A stretch of DNA of 64,000 nt. Origin: Nepenthes gracilis. Taxonomy: Eukaryota; Streptophyta; Magnoliopsida; Caryophyllales; Nepenthaceae. The DNA lies in the NCBI GenBank assembly GCA_033239525.1, contig BSYO01000013.1, positions 4,674,501 to 4,738,500 on the forward strand, read 5' to 3'. Under the pieces are notes generated by a model that was given only the letters and a program-made list of their open reading frames with translations, made no database searches and was not told the DNA's origin. Made by a program: the position numbers and the translations under genes. Shown piece after piece: positions 37,101 through 49,153 of the stretch. How positions within the stretch are numbered: the stretch's first letter is position 1; every line of letters starts with the position of its first letter.

Positions 37101-38101
37101 TCATACTCTATATGGCCATTTAAATAACAGCACAATGAAGAAGAGACAGTGCTCACCTGAGTTCCAGCTACAACATATAGGGTGTGAGGAAACTCAGTCC
37201 GAACCAATCCCAGGGAATCACGCAGAACATCAAAACTGTGAAATGGATTCCCAAAAATTAGAAACTAGTAATATACCCTTTGAGAAGTATCGCAATTTTT
37301 CATCATCCGCCACAATCCTTCCACAATTAATTCACCATAAGCTAAGATAATCAAATTTCTCAGCGGTCAGGGTGCGATTGTCTTAAAAGATAAATGACTA
37401 CGAACCAATTAACCTACTCTAATTGTAGTATCTTCAAAGTTTTTCTAACTAAGAGTCGTCTTGAAAGATAATCAAATAGAATCCTAAGATAATATCAATA
37501 ACAAACACAACTAGGTAAGGTGAGTGCACTTATCAATTCCAAAGGTAATCAAGACTGCAAACTAACGAAAAAAGAATCTGGAAGAGATATTCCTATTCTC
37601 CATTTTAAATAAAGAATTAACAACAATCCAATATCTTAAAATATAACAACTTTCGACTACCCACGCAACATTTCCAAGAACAAAAAACGAAGAGGTTTAG
37701 ACTCAAAGTTCAAGATTTCCCATTATTTCTTGAATTCCCTCAACCCAAGTTGGCAAATACACCAAAGGGATAAATTAAAACAGAGAAACAACGACGAGAA
37801 ACCTTAAACAGGGCCAGCCCACATGGAAGGCGTGCAGGCAATTGTAAGCAGAGGGATCGCACTGGAGCTCTTCCCCTTCCTCTATCTTATCCAGACCTGG
37901 TTTCCATACTCTTGCCACCACTGGTGGTACCGACGACGATGATCCCTCTCCTTTCTTTGAACCCTGTAGAGATAACACCGTTTGATACATTAAATAGGAG
38001 AAATTAAGGGTTCCAGTTATACGGGGAGAGAGGGAGAGAGAGAGAGAGACCTTCTTAATCTTTCTCTTCGCCTTCTTTGGATTTTTGATGCTACGAACCA
38101 T
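22110..38101 (-). CDS. GRWD1: glutamate-rich WD-repeat protein, GRWD1/HTD1 family, 12 exons
   Basis: Exons on the minus strand: 38051-38101, 37803-37963, 37157-37235, 30591-30773, 29102-29200, 27649-27814, 27178-27284, 26443-26582, 26277-26349, 25452-25567, 25248-25365, 22110-22241. They sum to 1,425 nt, with all phases agreeing, and encode 474 residues. The protein has a basic start ([14 protein letters not shown]), the N-terminal histone-binding-type segment [19 protein letters not shown], and an acidic run at about 129-150. WD repeats follow: VWDFSS at 192, LWEP, WDAR at 303-306 (a DDB1-binding 'DWD' type motif), IRDLR, IWDL at 393. The end [25 protein letters not shown] is typical. Family members bind histones and ribosome-assembly factors in the nucleus. 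The Arabidopsis homologue is linked to DDB1-CUL4 and heat stress. Introns 3 (6.4 kb) and 11 (3.0 kb) are swollen by repeats. Introns 4 and 9 appear to start with GC. Confidence 0.95.
22995..25192 (+). mobile_element. 2.2 kb LTR-like insertion in intron 11 of GRWD1, antisense to the gene
   Basis: It begins TGTAAGGTATAAATTCC and ends GGAGACGTGACA, the TGTAA...GTGACA termini seen in long LTRs of chromovirus-type gypsy elements. A plus-strand TATA box (TATAAATAGG, 23311-23320) is followed by a purine-rich leader and a splice donor-like GGTAAGT at about 23,466. The bordering bases (AATGA and AACGG) do not form a clean target duplication, so the ends may be slightly off. No coding domain is inside. 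It accounts for most of the 3.0 kb intron. Confidence 0.6.
27960..28600. repeat. dispersed repeat with GACACG/GTGTCC runs in intron 5 of GRWD1
   Basis: The left end is rich in GGGACACG and CACGACAC, and the right end in GTGTCC and CATGTCGGACACC. The two ends are partly inverted relative to each other. Sequences of this type are common dispersed repeats in plant genomes, but I cannot name the family or set exact ends. Confidence 0.3.
31770..32930 (+). repeat. LTR-like fragment in intron 3 of GRWD1
   Basis: A GC-richer block (32,020-32,170) leads to CTTTATAAATATCTC (TATA box at about 32,212) and then to a long T-rich leader that ends near TATTATCAACA. This is the layout of an LTR with promoter and R/U5. 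A segment at 31,850-31,930 (CAATTTTGTAG and TTTGTA followed by TTCAGC) recurs at about 36,325-36,365, so the family has at least two fragments in this intron. No coding domains are visible. Confidence 0.35.
33939..34357. mobile_element. MITE with about 35-bp terminal inverted repeats, in intron 3 of GRWD1
   Basis: The left end reads ACGTTTGGTT, a few variable bases, GGAATA, then AGGTGGGAATAGAAT. The reverse complement of the right end reads ACATTTGGTT, then GGAATA and AGGTGGGAATAGAAT. The inside is built of many copies of GGAATA or ATTCC and holds a TTA microsatellite. Non-coding elements with GTTTGGTT...GGAATA ends are a known kind of plant MITE. The target duplication cannot be set with confidence. 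Confidence 0.65.
34086..34178. repeat. (TTA)n microsatellite inside the MITE
   Basis: Two runs of TTA/ATT triplets (about 34086-34137 and 34145-34178) are separated by a few variant bases. Confidence 0.85.
34948..35024. repeat. compound microsatellite, (CA)n / (TATG)n / (TG)n
   Basis: About eight CA units are followed by ATGCATGC, repeated TATG units and a TGTGTG run. It lies within intron 3 of the WD-repeat gene. Confidence 0.7.
36240..36800. repeat. repeat fragments with GATATTGG/CCGATAT motifs in intron 3 of GRWD1
   Basis: The first part shares short blocks with the LTR-like fragment near 31,850. The middle (36,430-36,690) repeats GATATTGG, CCGATATTC and CGATATCTATC-type words. Origin unknown. 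Confidence 0.25.
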
Positions 38102-38964
38102 GTCAGCTGCGTGTGAGATCTCCCGCCGGGAAGGAACCAGTTGCAGAGAGCAGGCGTGACGGGTTCAGGGTTTATCAATTGTCTCCCTTCTCCCCCTCCT
38201 TTCCCCCCACCCCCGTACGGCAGACGTAATTCATTATTAAAATATTCTGATATAACACAATATTCCTTTATTTATCAATTTTACATAAATTTGCCATCAT
38301 AAATAGAAAAAAAATATTACATTATTATATCATAAAATAAGGTGTCATCTATTACTATGTCCGATTATCAAAATTAGACTAAAAAATTTACTTTTCCTAT
38401 AATTAATAAAAAAATATTATAACACTATAAAAAAATACAAATCTTAAAGATAAAAAATTAGCTATAACATAAATTTTCACCGCTAATAATATTATTAGTA
38501 TTTTTATTATAATAAAAAGTTTTATTTTATCATTTTAAAATTATTTAATCACAATAAAATTTTAATTAATATTATTTACATACTATAAAGATGGCTTTAA
38601 TATGGTCACTATTTATCAATTTAATACAACGTTTGATATTAAAGCCAAAATTCCACCAAAAATTTGGCTATAAACATGCCACCACATAATATTTTTTGGA
38701 CACAAATACCTCACTTTGCAAAAATGGGTATAAATTTCGACTGCGTAAAACGCGTCGTTTTACGTTAAACGATGCCGTTTGAAAATGAAAATTTCAACCT
38801 AAATCCAGCTCCCCCCCTTCTACTTCCTTCAGCTAAATTGCTTCGTGTTTTAGATCAGTCGGAATCCTCCGCGTTCTACACCAGAGCTCGCTGCCTGCAA
38901 TTTCCAGAATCTCCATAGCAATTCGAGTTTGCCACGATTTAACTGCTTCTACAGGATTCTTGTG
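38102..38964. promoter_or_regulatory. putative bidirectional promoter region
   Basis: This 860-bp interval separates the GRWD1 start (minus) from the ATG at 38965 (plus). The GRWD1 side has a GC-rich leader with a telo-box-like AAACCCTGAACCC on the minus strand near 38,160. The other side has a leader-like segment from about 38,820. The middle is AT-rich. Confidence 0.35.
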
Positions 38965-38991
38965 ATGGCGGACAACGGGGCGGCTGAGTAA
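38965..38991 (+). pseudogene. start of a possible gene (MADNGAAE) cut short next to LTR-like DNA
   Basis: A leader-like, GC-richer stretch (about 38,820-38,960) leads to ATGGCGGACAACGGGGCGGC, a typical plant start context with an Ala- and Gly-rich N terminus. The frame ends at TAA after eight codons. A splice donor is possible at CTGA|GTAACA, so this could be exon 1 of a gene whose next exon is farther right. A patch at about 40,335-40,395, bounded by TGTAG and GTAAGG, is one candidate, but I recognise no protein. LTR-like DNA begins 25 bases later. Confidence 0.25.
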
Positions 38992-39015
38992 CAATTATAC
39001 AAGAACAATCCATTC

Positions 39016-39983
39016 TGTTGGTCAAAATAGGCCACCAACTAATAAAAGCACACAAGTACTGTGAAGTATAAGCAAAAGAAGAGAAATGAATATCAAATAT
39101 TTTATGTGAATAACCCTTCTAAACTAAGAAAAAATTCACGAGACACTGAATCCACAAAAAATCACTAAGTATGTGAACAAATTACAGGAAGCGAAAATAA
39201 TAATAGAGCAAAAGTAAATAAAGCCCTCTCACTTTTGTTTTCACTCACCGCTCTCTTTCTTTTCACTTTCTCTCCTCTATTTTTCTCACACACTGTTTTT
39301 CTCTCCTTATCCGGTGTCTTCTCTTTTTCTATATTGCTGAGTGTGCATATACACGCATATATACACATGCCTCTCACCATAACCCAACTTGGTAGTTGGT
39401 GCTCAATTTTTAAAGCCTGCATGTGTGTATGTGCATGCTCTGTCCTACAGTAGGCAGCGCATGCCTACTCCTACAAACCAATCAGCCTTTGAGTCCCAAG
39501 AATGACATCTACCAACTGTCCAATCGGATAGGTCAACTGTACACTTTTTGCGATATGACAGTCATTTAGATCTTCTATATTCAGTTGGTCAACTCTGTTG
39601 ACCGTCTTCTCATATTGGCCGGTCAACCGCACCGCTGACCGGTCGAAATAGTCTGTTCTGCTTTTTCAGCAGAGTTAGTCATTTCACGACTTTTACTAGT
39701 CAACATATTGACCGACAGCGTTGACCGTATAGAAAATTTCGGTCAACATAGTTGACCGGAGTTTCTTCATCTTAGCACACACGTACTCCGTCCAAATTCT
39801 TTGGTCATAAAAACTTTCACACGAAAGTAATCTCCAACATCTTGATTCTCTACACAATCGTTTTACTGGTACAATTGTTTCTCGCTTCAAAGTCTTCGTT
39901 TTATCTAGTGTTTGTTTTACAATCGGTTCGTTCACATTTTTCACAAGACCTCCATTCTCGAAACTCCTCGAATTTTCCAGTTT
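39016..39983. mobile_element. candidate solo LTR, copia-like
   Basis: It starts TGTTGGTCAAAATAGG and early on contains a TTTTATGTGAATAACCC-type block, as copia LTRs often do. The interior is rich in GTTGACCG/CGGTCAAC words. It is bordered by CATTC on both sides (39011-39015 and 39984-39988). The right end reads AGTTT rather than the expected CA, so the match of the flanks could be chance. Confidence 0.4.
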
Positions 39984-40532
39984 CATTCACAGCAATCTAA
40001 ATAATTACCATTTTATAAATTTTGAAGAAATTTATGAAACCTGCTCATCAACCGATTTATGAAATTGTTTATTGTTTTCCTTCTTTTGTCTGATTTCCTC
40101 TTCATTATATTTCTTCTTCCTTTTGTTTGTATCGTTCTTTCTGTCTGTCAGTTTAAAGTTAAACACACTGTACTTGTTTCAAATTGCATCCCCTGACTTA
40201 GGTCGTGCAATGAGACAGATACGAAAAAATATACACAAATTTGTCAAAGCAAAAATATATTAATACATGTATGATTGATCATTCAGTATGCAAATTCTGA
40301 TATTCTCTGAATGCTTCTTCTCAATTTGTCTTTGTACGCTGCTGTAGTGCAGCATCAGCATATGGCACTGCTGCTTCTACTGCTGCTTATTGCAAACATT
40401 GGACATGTAAGGATTGCCTACTATAGCCACCCTTTGATATGCAATTGTAGTACAATAATGAGAGGTATCGATTCTGATGGGTCAGGCAAAAAAATAGTAA
40501 CGATTCTTGTTGGGTCACTCTTTGGTGGTAAT

Positions 40533-41229
40533 TGTTGGAATCAGACTGCTTATTTAAATTATAAAGAAAGAATTAATTACGTAAGATAAGCACATAATAA
40601 TTATAAACAATAAAGTAAAACACGATTTTTATATGGACAACTTCCTTTAAAATGAGAAAAAAAAATTACAGGACTTTTTTTTATAAATATTTTTACTATA
40701 TAATATTTTGATTACACAAACCTTAAATATAAGGTCACAGCACCTTATCTCAAACAAGTCCAAATAATAAAGAATAAAAAATAAAATAAGGAATAAAATC
40801 GGCAAATGCTCTTCTCAATTTTAAAAACAGCATACGTAAGGTTAGCAAAAATTTAAACACAATTCGAAATTCAATCGGATCCATAATTTTCTCTCTCTTT
40901 TTCTTTTTTTTCTTTCACAAATAGCATTCTAAATGTACATAAATTTACCCTAAAAAATGTTGGGGCTTTTTTATTCTATCAGTCGCGCTCGAACGCTTGT
41001 TAGGCACGCTTCAAGCACAAATACTTCTAGAAAATAGCACTAGCACACCAATCAGGTGCGCCTCGAGCACAATACTTTTGGGATCAACACCTCTCACGCG
41101 CACCTCAAGCACGATACTTTTGGAATTTGCGTCTCCAACCTTCGTCGCACGCGGAAAAACTCTTTATCCATACCATTAATTAGTATGTCAAATGGGTAAG
41201 CCTATGTGAAAGTGACCCATAACTTAATA
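40533..41229. mobile_element. candidate solo LTR, copia-like
   Basis: It starts TGTTGGAATCAGACTGC and soon has a TATGGACAACTTCC block, the usual look of plant copia LTRs. It is bordered by GTAAT at 40528-40532 and 41230-41234. The last bases read AATA where CA is expected, which a single C-to-T change would explain. No internal domain is present. Confidence 0.4.
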
Positions 41230-41234
41230 GTAAT

Positions 41235-44200
41235 TATCAGAAAAAAAAACCCTTTAGTGTTAGTAAATGTTAGCAAATTTTGTGATATTAAATTATATAT
41301 TGACTCTATTTTTTTTATTTTACTATATCTTTTGCGTTTAAATGTTAGATAGGAGTTTGATTACTATATAAACTATTTTTTTACCTGAAGCTAGTTGCTT
41401 AAATTTTGTGTATTGAAACCAGATAAAACCTAGTAGTTATATGGCAACCCAGATTCAACTCAACCGACTAAGTCAAAACCAATTATATGGAAAAAAATTC
41501 AAAACATAAATGTTATAAATAATCCACCTCAAATAAATTATTCATAATAAATATTAAATTTTTTAAAATGAGAGATAATATTAATGCCTATAATATCTTA
41601 CTCCTGGGAACACAATTTTGATAAAACATTTAAAAATTAATAAAATAGTCTCATAATTTCTCATCACAAAACTTTTAGACTTTGATATCATTTTTACCTA
41701 AAATTTTCATAGTAAATATACAATATTTCCTCTAACTTATTATAGACTTTCTTTATTCCGAAGTTAATGAAATATAAGAGTGAGTTAAATATCCTATAAG
41801 TAAATATAATCAATAATATCTAAATATCATATAAAGTACCTTAACTAATAATATAAAATATATACAAAATCAATAACTACATACAATAACCAACAATTAT
41901 CTGAGATTCAATACCATATCGTAACCACCATTCAAATGCTACAAGCAACCAAACATCGAAAATACAATTAGGATTTCATCAAAATCAAATCTCGACAATG
42001 ATATAAATGTTATTAAACATATTTCAATAGAAATTTAACTATATGAGATATCATAATATTTTTTTCAAATCTTATATATTATTGTGAATCAATGACTACG
42101 TGCCCACCACCAATAATTGAGTAAATTTTGCAAAGTATCGAAGTTCACAAGTTTAACAAGTAACCAATAATATAGTCTCATTATATCTTACCACCTATAG
42201 TGTATAAGTATTTAACTCGATTCGAACGATCAATATTCTCATTATCCTATCGAAGTAAATCAAGAATATCTCAATGCATCGATATCTTGATACATATTAT
42301 TCATATGATTATAAATATCTTTTTAAAAGACATCAATCCCTTCCAAATATGAAAATCAATATTTGACAACTATAAACTATATCATAATACCGTAGATTTC
42401 ATATTATTTAATACTGTGATACCTTCATATAAATTCTTCTACTTAACCATAGAAAATTAAAAAAGTCGTGCATACGAATTAAATTAATACCGTGAAACAT
42501 TTGCTAAGAATATAAAAAAAAATTTAAAAATAAACTAAGCATCCGATCAACCCTTAAAATTCTACCTGATATATACCGAACTCACCAGTATACTAATTTT
42601 ATTTTTAAAGCCATCAAAATAAATTCTATTTTATTATTACTAAACTAAGCTCGTGAATTAATAATTTTATCCAAAACGTCCCAACTAATTATATTCGGGT
42701 CCAATTAAAATAACAAAATATCTCAAATATCATCCATTTATTAACCACAATAGAATATAAGTTAACCCAAATGATAATCAATAATATAATTTGGAATTTT
42801 ATCAAGTATATCATCACTGGTCGAAGCCAGTCTGCACCTACAGATAGTTTCTCCGACTATTAAGTCAAATTTTGATGCTTTATCACGTATTTGTCCAACA
42901 ATTTTTACATTTTTGGGCAATTGAAATCACATATTGTTTACATAACATTAAAATTTTTAAGTCAAAGAATAGTAATGCCAATGTTATTATCATAAATATA
43001 TTTATTTATCATATAAATAATGAACTCGAATATGGTTCATCACATCGATAGTAGTTAATCTAAAATAAATTTTGTGATCTGTAAGGTTTTTTATTACTCA
43101 TTTTTTTTACTTTGAAAAGTTAAAACCGAAATCTAATAATATATTATTAAACTATATATTTTATAATTTAAAAATAATAATCACAAAGATAAAATGTATC
43201 AATTTAAAGTATAAATAAACGACCCAAAAATAATTTATCACCATTGCCAAAGGTGAGAGGGTAGATTTCAGTACTCACTATAACAACTTCATCGATTAAT
43301 TACCAACACATCAAAAAGTGAAATCAAGTTTCATTAATGAAAAATTATACTGTGTATATTATATTATAAAAACAGTAACTTAATTAGTATAAATGCATTC
43401 ATATGAAAATGATTCGAAATTAGAGATTTCACTTTCCTGAACATTATTCATCGTCTTCTTGTAAGATCAACTGCTGTGGACGCATCAGTTTTCACCATTT
43501 TTACAATATATTATGCCTCTTTAAGCAGTCAAGATTCCTATATAACAACGTATGCTACTATATCCTTAATATTTAGGTAATAGCCCAGTGATTAAATGAT
43601 GTAATAATTATAGAGAAAGGGATAATTTTTCATTTGCCTGATTGTATTGTTTTTCCTCAGCAACATCACTGCACTCCTCTAATTCTTCGCTGCAGCAGCG
43701 ATAACACAGAACAAAATACCCGACTCCCTTCCCTTCACACCTCTCTTCAATATAAAAAATGAAGGCTATCTTTGATGCATGCATGAGCAGCCAATAATGA
43801 AGGAAGGCGGTTGGGCATTTGATGAAGGAAGAAAGACGGCTGACAGAGTGAATGGAGGGCAGGTGGCCTGCAACGATAACAGGTAAAGTCCGATGGTCTC
43901 TATTTTTTTAAAAAAATGATAATAATAATAATAATAAATATATTTTTATATGATCATATGGGCTGTTGGATTTTAAATCCAGTAAACATCTGAGCCAATC
44001 GCAGCCCCCTAAATATGAGTGAATGAGGAGGGAGAGAGACGTGAAGGAGAGGGGCCGGCTGGCTGTGCATTATTTAGTGGAGAAGGGGATGAATTTGGTG
44101 TTAGATGAAGTTTTTGATAATTAAAATAATTTTTGTATACTATGAATTTTTCATTAAAATAATTTTTTATACTATTAATTACACCAATAATCGATAAAAA

Positions 44201-47200
44201 ATTACAAAATTATCCTTTTAACACTCCTACCAATTCATTATATTCGGTCTCAATGCAAAATTATCATAAACTCTCATATTATTTATAATATATTAATTAT
44301 CCTCATTAGCTACTCCCTCGAGTCACAAGTCCAAAACACTGGGTGTTATACGTTGGCTTAAGGTGAATTGATCCAAAAGCATGTCATGAATTGACCACTT
44401 AAGTGGCCTGTATATAGTAAATTTTGTAAAAGTAAACTAAAAATAAGTTATTTAAGCGGTTTATATATAATAAAATTTTTAGATGTAAACCATGAATTAA
44501 CCACTAGATAGCCATTCAAGTAGAATGCAATTTATATCTACTATTTTGTACTTGAAACTGTTTTAACTCTTGATTTATTTCTTGATTTTATGAGAATAAA
44601 CCTCCTCAACTTGGGTGGTGCACAAGAGCTAAGCCAAAGTAAGAGCGACCATTACTTGAAAAACTAAGTATATAGCATTGAGATTAAGAAAATTATTTAT
44701 GTTTTAAGAGATTAGCCTTTTTGGTTTGAGAAGAGAGCTTTAGTATTTTGAAATTTCTCATCTATTCTGATTCCATATCAACCTATAAGCTATGAAGTTT
44801 TAGTGCATCCTTCTTGTATAGATTTGAGGTGTATTTTGGTTAAAGGAGTTCGATCAACAAGGATCTACTCAGAGAGATTAGAAAGCCTATGAGTAGCTAC
44901 GAATCTACAAATCAAATGAGTGTCTTAGATAATCGTGTATCTAGGATCAATTGGTTAAAGGGTTTAACATATCTATTTATCAGTATGTCAGTTAATTCTT
45001 TCCACATATATGAATTTTAGCTAATAATTTAATGCCCAATGAGTTTTCTCTATGAACGAATTACTCAAAAGTTTTTATTCGTTACAAAAATATTATATTT
45101 TATCTACTTCTATATTTTTAGTGTATATTATAAGTATGAGAATTATGATAATTTAATTTAAGCATATGGATATATAATTTATTTACGTGTATTGAATTTA
45201 TAAATGGTTAATTTGTACTTTAATAGGAAATATATATTCACCTCCTCTAATTGTTCATTGCTCTAAACGCAAATTTCTCAATTCAACACCATTGAGTGCA
45301 AACTGCCAACTAACTGAATTGCAAAGTGGCCAAATTGCCGAGGAAACAAGCCACAAATTTGTTGAATCACCCAAACATCGAGCTGTTAAGCTATCAGCCG
45401 CCCTTCTGAATTGGCATCCACTAAGCATGAAAGCCAAGTTAGCCAATTTGTTAATGCACTCTCTATTAGGCTAGGCCAGAGTGATAGAATGAGTAGAGCC
45501 ATAGACTAAGGTCAAAGAAACCAACTGTAGAGAAGCTTCCACGTCAACTACAATCTTCAAACAAATCATTCAAAATTCCTCTATAAACTCGTATGAATAA
45601 ACGTAACAGTTTAACCCTAAAATAATTGAGATATAACCTAGTATCTAAAATCCAGTCAAAAAAGCATATAGAACTGCTCACTTAGTTATATCCATAAGTA
45701 TGCTAGTCAATCTTGGAAGTACTAATTCTTCAAAAAAAAATCGACTATTGAATAATTATCCATAACTTCTTAAAATGAAAAGGTCAGTCATAGGAGGTTA
45801 TTCAATCAGCTACAAAACAATTACATCACTTTTATAAATACAGGCTTCTTAAAATGGTAAGAGTGTCTTATGATGGGTTGATCAAAATATCTCTTAAATC
45901 TAAACATCTTGAAATCTACAAGATATCTTTCATCTCTATTTTCTTGCACTTAGTGAAAGCATAGGTATCTGAGCACTTAAATCTGCAAACAAAAAGGTTA
46001 AGAGTTTGTCTTTTAGACAATCTTCTCTCCTAAAAAATCTCAAAACATGGATTACTACTCTCAAAAAACCTGCATCTCTTTCTTTCTACCTCCAGTATTT
46101 TAGTTTGATTAATGTTTTACAAACTTTAATATTGAAAGATAAATGGGGGAATTAATTTCATTCCTCTAAATTCTTATTTTGATCTATTGTGTAAAGAATT
46201 CTAGTTAACAAGACCAATAGTCTACTTTAAAAACTCTCAAACTGGAATCTAGACACTAAATATATATTAAAATTTTTGTATACTTTTTTTTTTCAATTCT
46301 ATACGTAGATACTACTATAAAAAAAAAATTCTACAAATGAATGAACAGGGACACCAATAATAATTAGCTATGAATGAGTTGAGCAAACAAAGTAGGTGAT
46401 GAAGAATAGGTAAAAAGAACCTTATCTTTATATTATTTACTATGTTTTAATTTTACTCTTACATTTAGTTTAATAAGAATATTCAAACACCATTTTCTAT
46501 CTGTTAACTTTGATTTAACAACATAATAAAAAATCAACTTTAGATGAAGATTGTCTGTCTTACCGGTGATATTCTAAGCATGGCATGAAAACGTGTCAAC
46601 ATAAATTCAATTGGTCTAAGATTCTCGTATGACAATCAGAATTCATTGTTAATAAATGATGTTGATGAGTTGATTTGTCAAGAGAACATAGAGGTGTTAG
46701 ACACATCCATATGCATGTGGAGGAGGATCTCACAATTGACCCTATGACTTTGAGGATGCCATTAGGTGACCCTCTGTTACCTAAACAATGAGCTTGCATT
46801 TGTCATAATTCTGACTTCATCTTTCATGTTTTTTAAATTTCTAGCATATTCTAAAACTTGAGATGTTCAAATATTTTGTAATTTAAAATATAAAAAATTA
46901 TTACAATTGATATTATTATAAAATACGTGAAAACGTTAGTTTAATTGAATAGTTTTAGACAAAATCCACTACATTGGACCGAGGATAAAAGATCTCTATG
47001 TTAGAGAAAAGATAAAAAACGGAGAGCTTGAGACTCTGCTTTGTGAGCAACAAAATGAAAATCGTAAACTCAAGAAGCAAAATTATTATCATGATATGAA
47101 TATTTTGCTTATTATAGTTTTTTAATGAGATTGATTTTAATTTAATGTGTGTTTTTCATATACTGATGTGCATGCTCAAACTTTGAACTGAAGATTGGTT

Positions 47201-47569
47201 GAAGATGAACTTATACTTTTGGACTAAATGAATATACATTTGATAGTGTTTTAGTGTGACACATTATCATGCATTATGAGGCACTGTGGGTTTTATTTAT
47301 ATTTTTTAATTGTATATGATTTTTAGTTGGATTGGCTACTTGAATTTACCAATAAAAAATTATAGTCGTGTAGGTAGGATTGAACCCAAAAGACAAAAAA
47401 AAGTAGACCAAGTTAAATCATCTAAATTAAGCTAAATTAAATCCTTAATAATGATTTGACATTTTATAATTTAGTTGTAATCTACTTTGTATTCAAATCA
47501 TGCTTAACAGTTTGGTTCCTGTTTAAAATTTTAAATCAAACTAAGTCATGCACACATATGTATAGATAT
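41235..47569. other. long AT-rich intergenic region, no gene recognised
   Basis: More than 6 kb of AT-rich DNA with no open frame that looks coding. Slightly GC-richer patches at 43,640-44,100 (short ATG frames), 44,580-45,000 and 45,250-46,060 may be LTR relics, but I could not set ends or find coding domains. Confidence 0.4.
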
Positions 47570-47574
47570 ATATG

Positions 47575-48667
47575 TGATGCGTACTTAGATGCGATTTTGA
47601 ACAGATTCAGATTCGTTTAATCGTTTGGATCTAACTTCGTTCACCGAATCTAGACCCTACACACCATTACAATAAATAAGAGGTCAGGTGTCGGCGAGAT
47701 ATTATCCCACCAAAAATACTTTGACATTCAAGTCAACAACAAGCCTTCGAATTTCAAGAAAGTAAATTGAAATGTAAATTGAGATAGGGAGCGAGATTAA
47801 AATTGATGGGAGTGTTGACTTTTAAATATAAGAGACGTTCCTGTAACTCATCGAGAGTATGGTTTTCCAACTCAATGTTCATAGGGAACAAATGGGATGC
47901 TATATCCTGAAAGCCTGGAAACTTAAAAGGACGGATCTCGGAGAGTGGGCGAAGTCTCTTAAATCTGAAGGCTTTGAGTTTGATTATCGAAGTAAGCGAT
48001 TGCTCGCTTAGAGATAAGCGTTAGTATGTTCAAGGATTTTTTCGTAGTAGCAGTACGTAGTCTTTTATTCGCTTTTGTATTAGTATCCCTCCAGAGTGGA
48101 GACTCCATGGAGTTATATAGACAGTGAAGAGGGCGACCATACTTGACCAAGAAAGCGTGATCCCTACCTCGTGTTGAGCGGCCTTCCTTGAGCAGGAAAG
48201 CTTGATTGGTGCAATCTGATGGAATCGTTTCCTTTCTGAGTGGGTAACGGGTCTCCAGATTATTTGCCTTCCTTTTGTGCTTTTGTTACCATTAGAGTCC
48301 ATTGTAAGCAGGAAGAGAGAATCCGACGTTTTCCTTATCGAAAGGGCGTTGAATCTGTTGATACTTTCTTTAAAGGAGATTGGCTTCAAGGAAAGTGTGA
48401 AATCAGGAAAAATGATCGTTACTTGTCGTGTACGAAAACGTCCACCAAACTGGGCCTGACTCATATTAGGTTTTTATCTTTTTGCGGCCTACTGTTATAG
48501 TGCTTTCGATCAATAGGAATGTTGACCGTCTTGAGGGAGCGTGTTAGCCGCCTAATTGGCACTCCATGCAGTCAACGCTAGCATTGATTGTCTAATGCGC
48601 GTTTGGACTTTTTTGAACTTTGGACCATTTTTCTTATTGGACCTACCTGCTATGGGCCTACCCATTA
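47575..48667 (-). mobile_element. solo LTR, family 2, copy 2, with perfect target duplication
   Basis: It aligns along its length with 16039-17098, with shared blocks such as AAGAGGTCAGGT, GATATTATCCCACC, ATCGTTTCCTTTCTGAG and GTCGTGTACGAAAACG. The plus strand runs from TGATGCGTACTT to CTACCCATTA. The flanks ATATG (47570-47574) and ATATG (48668-48672) match exactly. The terminal CATTA differs from copy 1 (CATCA) by a C-to-T change. The ORFs inside (47959-48150, 48030-48464, 48240-48500) are shadows of the LTR. Confidence 0.88.
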
Positions 48668-48672
48668 ATATG

Positions 48673-49148
48673 AAATATACTTATTATTGTAACTAAATAT
48701 GCATTAGTTAGACATATTTCTACAATATTTTTTTAGTTAGCTTTAAATATAAATAATATTTTTTTTATTCCTCCAAGAGTTCATATAAGCTAAATTATTA
48801 GAAATGTTTATCTATTCGAAATATTAGCCACATTTTAACATAAATTTTCATGATATCAATGAATGTTTAAAAGATCTTTGATATTTTACATAAATCAGAT
48901 CTGATAATATTTTTTTGTCTAAATGTTATATCTTATTATTTCAATGTTATTTTTTGACATTAAATATTGTGATGCATTTTTTGTCAAAATATCATTAACT
49001 AGGTTTAAATTTAATATTGAAATAATTCTCAATCGATGACTATTTTTTTATTTAAAATATTATTTTTTATTTTATTATATATTTTTACCACATTTATTAT
49101 GTTACCTTGACATATTTATGAAATATTATTATTATGTTATTATCAATA
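48673..49148. other. AT-rich spacer, nothing recognised
   Basis: About 475 bp of T-rich DNA between two LTRs. Confidence 0.4.
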
Positions 49149-49153
49149 CTTGT

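Noticed and set aside
39165..39986. minus ORFs of 85 and 96 codons and a plus ORF of 72 codons
   Set aside because: They are inside or at the edge of a candidate copia-like LTR; Phe/Leu- or Lys-rich text with no domain.
40311..40589. 92-codon ORF with a poly-Leu hydrophobic stretch
   Set aside because: The Leu run comes from CTG/CTT repeats and the rest is not protein-like. A short exon inside it is possible, but only as a speculation linked to the ATG at 38965.
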